Source: Gemmatimonadota bacterium
GTDB taxonomy: Bacteria > ARS69
Length of the DNA stretch: 8,022 bases
Reading direction: 5' to 3'
Assembly (NCBI GenBank): GCA_021604925.1
Contig: BQJX01000101.1
Coordinates: 1 to 8,022, forward strand
The translations under genes and the position numbers were made by a program. The first letter of the stretch is position 1, and each line of letters opens with the position of its first letter. Under the pieces are notes generated by a model. It was not told the DNA's origin and made no database searches. It saw nothing but the letters and a program-made list of their open reading frames with translations. Shown piece after piece: positions 6,503 through 8,022 of the stretch.

Positions 6503-7080
6503 TACTGTTCACGAAGCTCGCGCCCGAGCCACATGCGCGCCATGGCCCAGTCTCCGTCGACCGTCCGTTTGGAGACATCGAGGACGTGCGCGATCTCCTG
6601 GATCTTCAGTCCGCCGAAGACCTTGAGTTCCACGACCTTGGCGGCGCGCTCATCCATCTGCGCGAACTTCCGCAGCGCATCGTGGAGCGCCATGATCTCG
6701 AACTCCTGCGCCATGTCGTTGCCGAACGAGTCGTCCAGTGTGACCCGCTGGAGGCCGCCGCCGCGCTTGGCCGCGGAGTGGCGGCGCGCGTGGTCCACCA
6801 GCAGCTGGCGCATGGCTCGGGCCGCGATCCCCATGAACTGGGCGCGGTCCTGCCACTCCACCCGGGCGTCGTCCACGAGCTTCACGTACGCCTCATGGAC
6901 CAGGGCGGTGGGCTGCAGCGTGTGCCCGCGTCGCTCGCGCCGCATCAGGTTCTGAGCAAGAATCCGCAGGTCCGGATACATCGCTTCCAGAAGCTTGTGC
7001 GTGATCTCGGGCTTGTCCGCTCCTTCATCGTTCATCTGGAGCAGGATCTTGGTGAAGTCGGATCGATCGCTCTCGCTCAT
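6502..7080 (-). CDS. ECF-type RNA polymerase sigma factor paired with a Ser/Thr kinase
   Basis: 192 residues from ATG 7080-7078 to TAA 6504-6502, with GGAGG (7089-7085) 4 bases upstream. Region 2 spans about 27-100 (LVHEAYVKL, FMGIAARAMRQLLVDHARR) and region 4 about 130-190, with the helix-turn-helix LKIQEIAHVLDVSKRTVDGDWAMARMWL at 158-185. This is the TIGR02999-like group of ECF sigma factors common in Acidobacteria, Planctomycetes and related phyla. It directs RNA polymerase to a small set of promoters. The usual acidic DAED-type cluster ahead of LVQETF, which contacts the beta-prime clamp, is replaced by QPTA (57-60, Thr58 at 6909-6907). No anti-sigma gene is adjacent; instead the kinase gene follows with a one-base overlap. 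By analogy with EcfP/PknT of Vibrio parahaemolyticus, phosphorylation may switch it on. That mechanism is inferred. Confidence 0.93.
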   Translation of the reverse strand: MSESDRSDFTKILLQMNDEGADKPEITHKLLEAMYPDLRILAQNLMRRERRGHTLQPTALVHEAYVKLVDDARVEWQDRAQFMGIAARAMRQLLVDHARRHSAAKRGGGLQRVTLDDSFGNDMAQEFEIMALHDALRKFAQMDERAAKVVELKVFGGLKIQEIAHVLDVSKRTVDGDWAMARMWLGRELREQ

Positions 7081-7084
7081 CGTG

Positions 7085-7119
7085 CCTCCGCGAATCCAGG
7101 GAGCGTGAGAGGGACCCTA
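7085..7119 (-). promoter_or_regulatory. Possible promoter and ribosome site of the sigma/kinase operon
   Basis: On the minus strand TGCTAGGGT (7122-7114) resembles an extended -10 element (TGn followed by TAnnnT), about 34 bases before the ATG at 7080. No good -35 box is present at 17 bases. GGAGG at 7089-7085 is a convincing ribosome site. The promoter call is weak; the sigma factor could instead drive its own unknown promoter type. Confidence 0.3.
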
Positions 7120-7233
7120 GCACATCCTCGTGAGTCCATCGCGCTGCGGGTGGGCGCTGCGCCACGCCGTCCGCGGGGTCCGCCCCGTTGGCGGTTGGGC
7201 CGTGGCTCGCAAGTGGTCCGGGGTCGGCGGGTC

Positions 7234-7247
7234 GCGCCGCGCGGCGC
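7234..7247. repeat. 14-base GC palindrome after the sigma-54 activator gene
   Basis: GCGCCGCGCGGCGC is a perfect palindrome 10 bases beyond the stop of the activator gene. As RNA it could fold only as a short stem (5 pairs, 4-base loop) with no U-tract after it. It may contribute to transcript ending. The rest of the gap 7120-7233 holds no gene that I can support. Confidence 0.3.
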
Positions 7248-7256
7248 CGGCCGAGT

Positions 7257-8022
7257 TCAGCGGGCGAGCCCCTCCGTCCGCAGCTCGTCGAGCAGCTCGT
7301 GGCGGTGGATCTTCTTGTTCAGACCCCGCCGACTCAGCCCAAGCCGGCGAGCCGCTCGCGTCTGATTGCCTGCCTCCACCCGCAGCGCCAGCAGGATCTC
7401 GTCGCGTTCCAGTTCCCGCAGCTTGGTGGACAGGTCCGCCGGGCCGTCCGTCCGTTGCAGGTGCGCTTCCAGCGACGTCGCCTCCGCGGCGCGCTGCAGG
7501 TCCGTGGCCTCGATCGTCTGGCCGCCGGCGCGGAGCAGGGCGGCGGCGCGAACCACGCCGAACAGTTCGCGAACGTTCCCCGGCCAGTCGTGCGCCCGCA
7601 GCAACCGACGGGCCTCGGGCGAGACCACCACCGCCCCCGCGGGATCCTCGGCCCAGTCCCGGAGCGCCCGGGCCAGCAGCAGGTCCAGATCCTCGCGGCG
7701 GTCGCGGAGCGGCGGCACGTGGATCGCGAGCGCTGCGATCCGGTAGAAGAGATCCGGGAGAAGCGCGCCCTCCGCCCGCAGGCGGGGCAGCGGTACGTTC
7801 GTGGCGAAGACCATCCGCGCCTGCACGCGAAACGCCTCGTGACCGCCGACCGGACGAACCTCCGCCCGATCGAGTACGTGCAGCAGTGCGCCCTGGAACG
7901 AACCGGGCGCCTTGTCGATCTCGTCGAGGAACACGGTGCCCACGCCCGCGGCGCGCAGCAGACCCGGGCGGTCGGCGTGGGCGCCGGTGAACGCACCGCG
8001 CACGTGGCCGAACAGCTCGGAC
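7257..8022 (-). CDS. Sigma-54-dependent transcriptional activator (C-terminal part)
   Basis: The gene is cut by the right edge; about 254 C-terminal residues are visible, ending at TGA 7259-7257. The visible part starts with SELFGHVRGAFTGA; the GAFTGA loop (7997-7980), which contacts sigma-54, is intact. Next come Walker B (VFLDEID, Asp near 7925), the Arg-finger region (LFYRIAALAIHVPPLRDRREDL), and the sensor II motif WPGNVRELFGVV. The end carries a Fis-type helix-turn-helix (DEILLALRVEAGNQTRAARRLGLSRRGLNKK, in two stretches) for DNA binding. These parts define a bacterial enhancer-binding protein that hydrolyses ATP to open sigma-54 promoters. The Walker A motif and the N-terminal sensory domain (receiver, FHA, GAF or other) are outside the window, so its signal is unknown. 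It lies upstream of the sigma/kinase operon on the same strand with a 176-base gap, so co-transcription is possible but not evident. Confidence 0.95.
   Translation of the reverse strand, partial: SELFGHVRGAFTGAHADRPGLLRAAGVGTVFLDEIDKAPGSFQGALLHVLDRAEVRPVGGHEAFRVQARMVFATNVPLPRLRAEGALLPDLFYRIAALAIHVPPLRDRREDLDLLLARALRDWAEDPAGAVVVSPEARRLLRAHDWPGNVRELFGVVRAAALLRAGGQTIEATDLQRAAEATSLEAHLQRTDGPADLSTKLRELERDEILLALRVEAGNQTRAARRLGLSRRGLNKKIHRHELLDELRTEGLAR

Noticed and set aside
3914..6955. A 1013-codon open frame on the plus strand opposite the kinase and sigma genes
   Set aside because: It is the complement of two genes with unmistakable kinase and sigma motifs. High GC makes stop codons rare in the opposing frame, and its translation is Arg/His/Gln/Val-rich with no domain.

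Overview
The window is GC-rich bacterial chromosome with no phage, insertion-sequence or CRISPR signals. It holds five protein genes that can be supported fully and one more that is cut by the right edge. The mix of a two-component ECF sigma factor/Ser-Thr kinase module, a bacterial enhancer-binding protein, and a secreted protein with a FlgD-like/Por-type C-terminal domain suggests a Gram-negative, environmental lineage of the FCB or Eisenbacteria/Acidobacteria type. That placement is inferred from gene style, not from a marker gene.

Left part (1-2960): the 3' half of a plus-strand S9-family glutamyl endopeptidase homologue, very like the plant chloroplast enzyme CGEP, ends at 1232. It converges on a minus-strand gene (1338-2960) for a 540-residue secreted protein with a C-terminal sorting/attachment-type domain. 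The 105-base gap between the two stops holds a strong stem-loop.

Middle (2961-3498): a roughly 540-base non-coding stretch, the only sizeable one. It contains a good candidate sigma-54 promoter on the minus strand (3104-3120) pointing at the secreted-protein gene, a structured leader, and a few inverted repeats without assigned function.

Right part (3499-7080): a compact minus-strand operon read in the order ECF sigma factor (7080-6502), transmembrane Ser/Thr kinase with eight TPR units (6502-3971), and a 161-residue exported protein of unknown function (3984-3499). The genes overlap by 1 and 14 bases, which implies translational coupling. There is no anti-sigma gene. The sigma factor lacks the usual acidic cluster in region 2.2 and has a threonine there, so control by kinase phosphorylation is an attractive hypothesis. 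Upstream, in the same orientation, is the C-terminal part of a sigma-54-dependent activator (7257-8022). The window therefore carries both a sigma-54 activator and a candidate sigma-54 promoter, though nothing in the sequence proves they act together.
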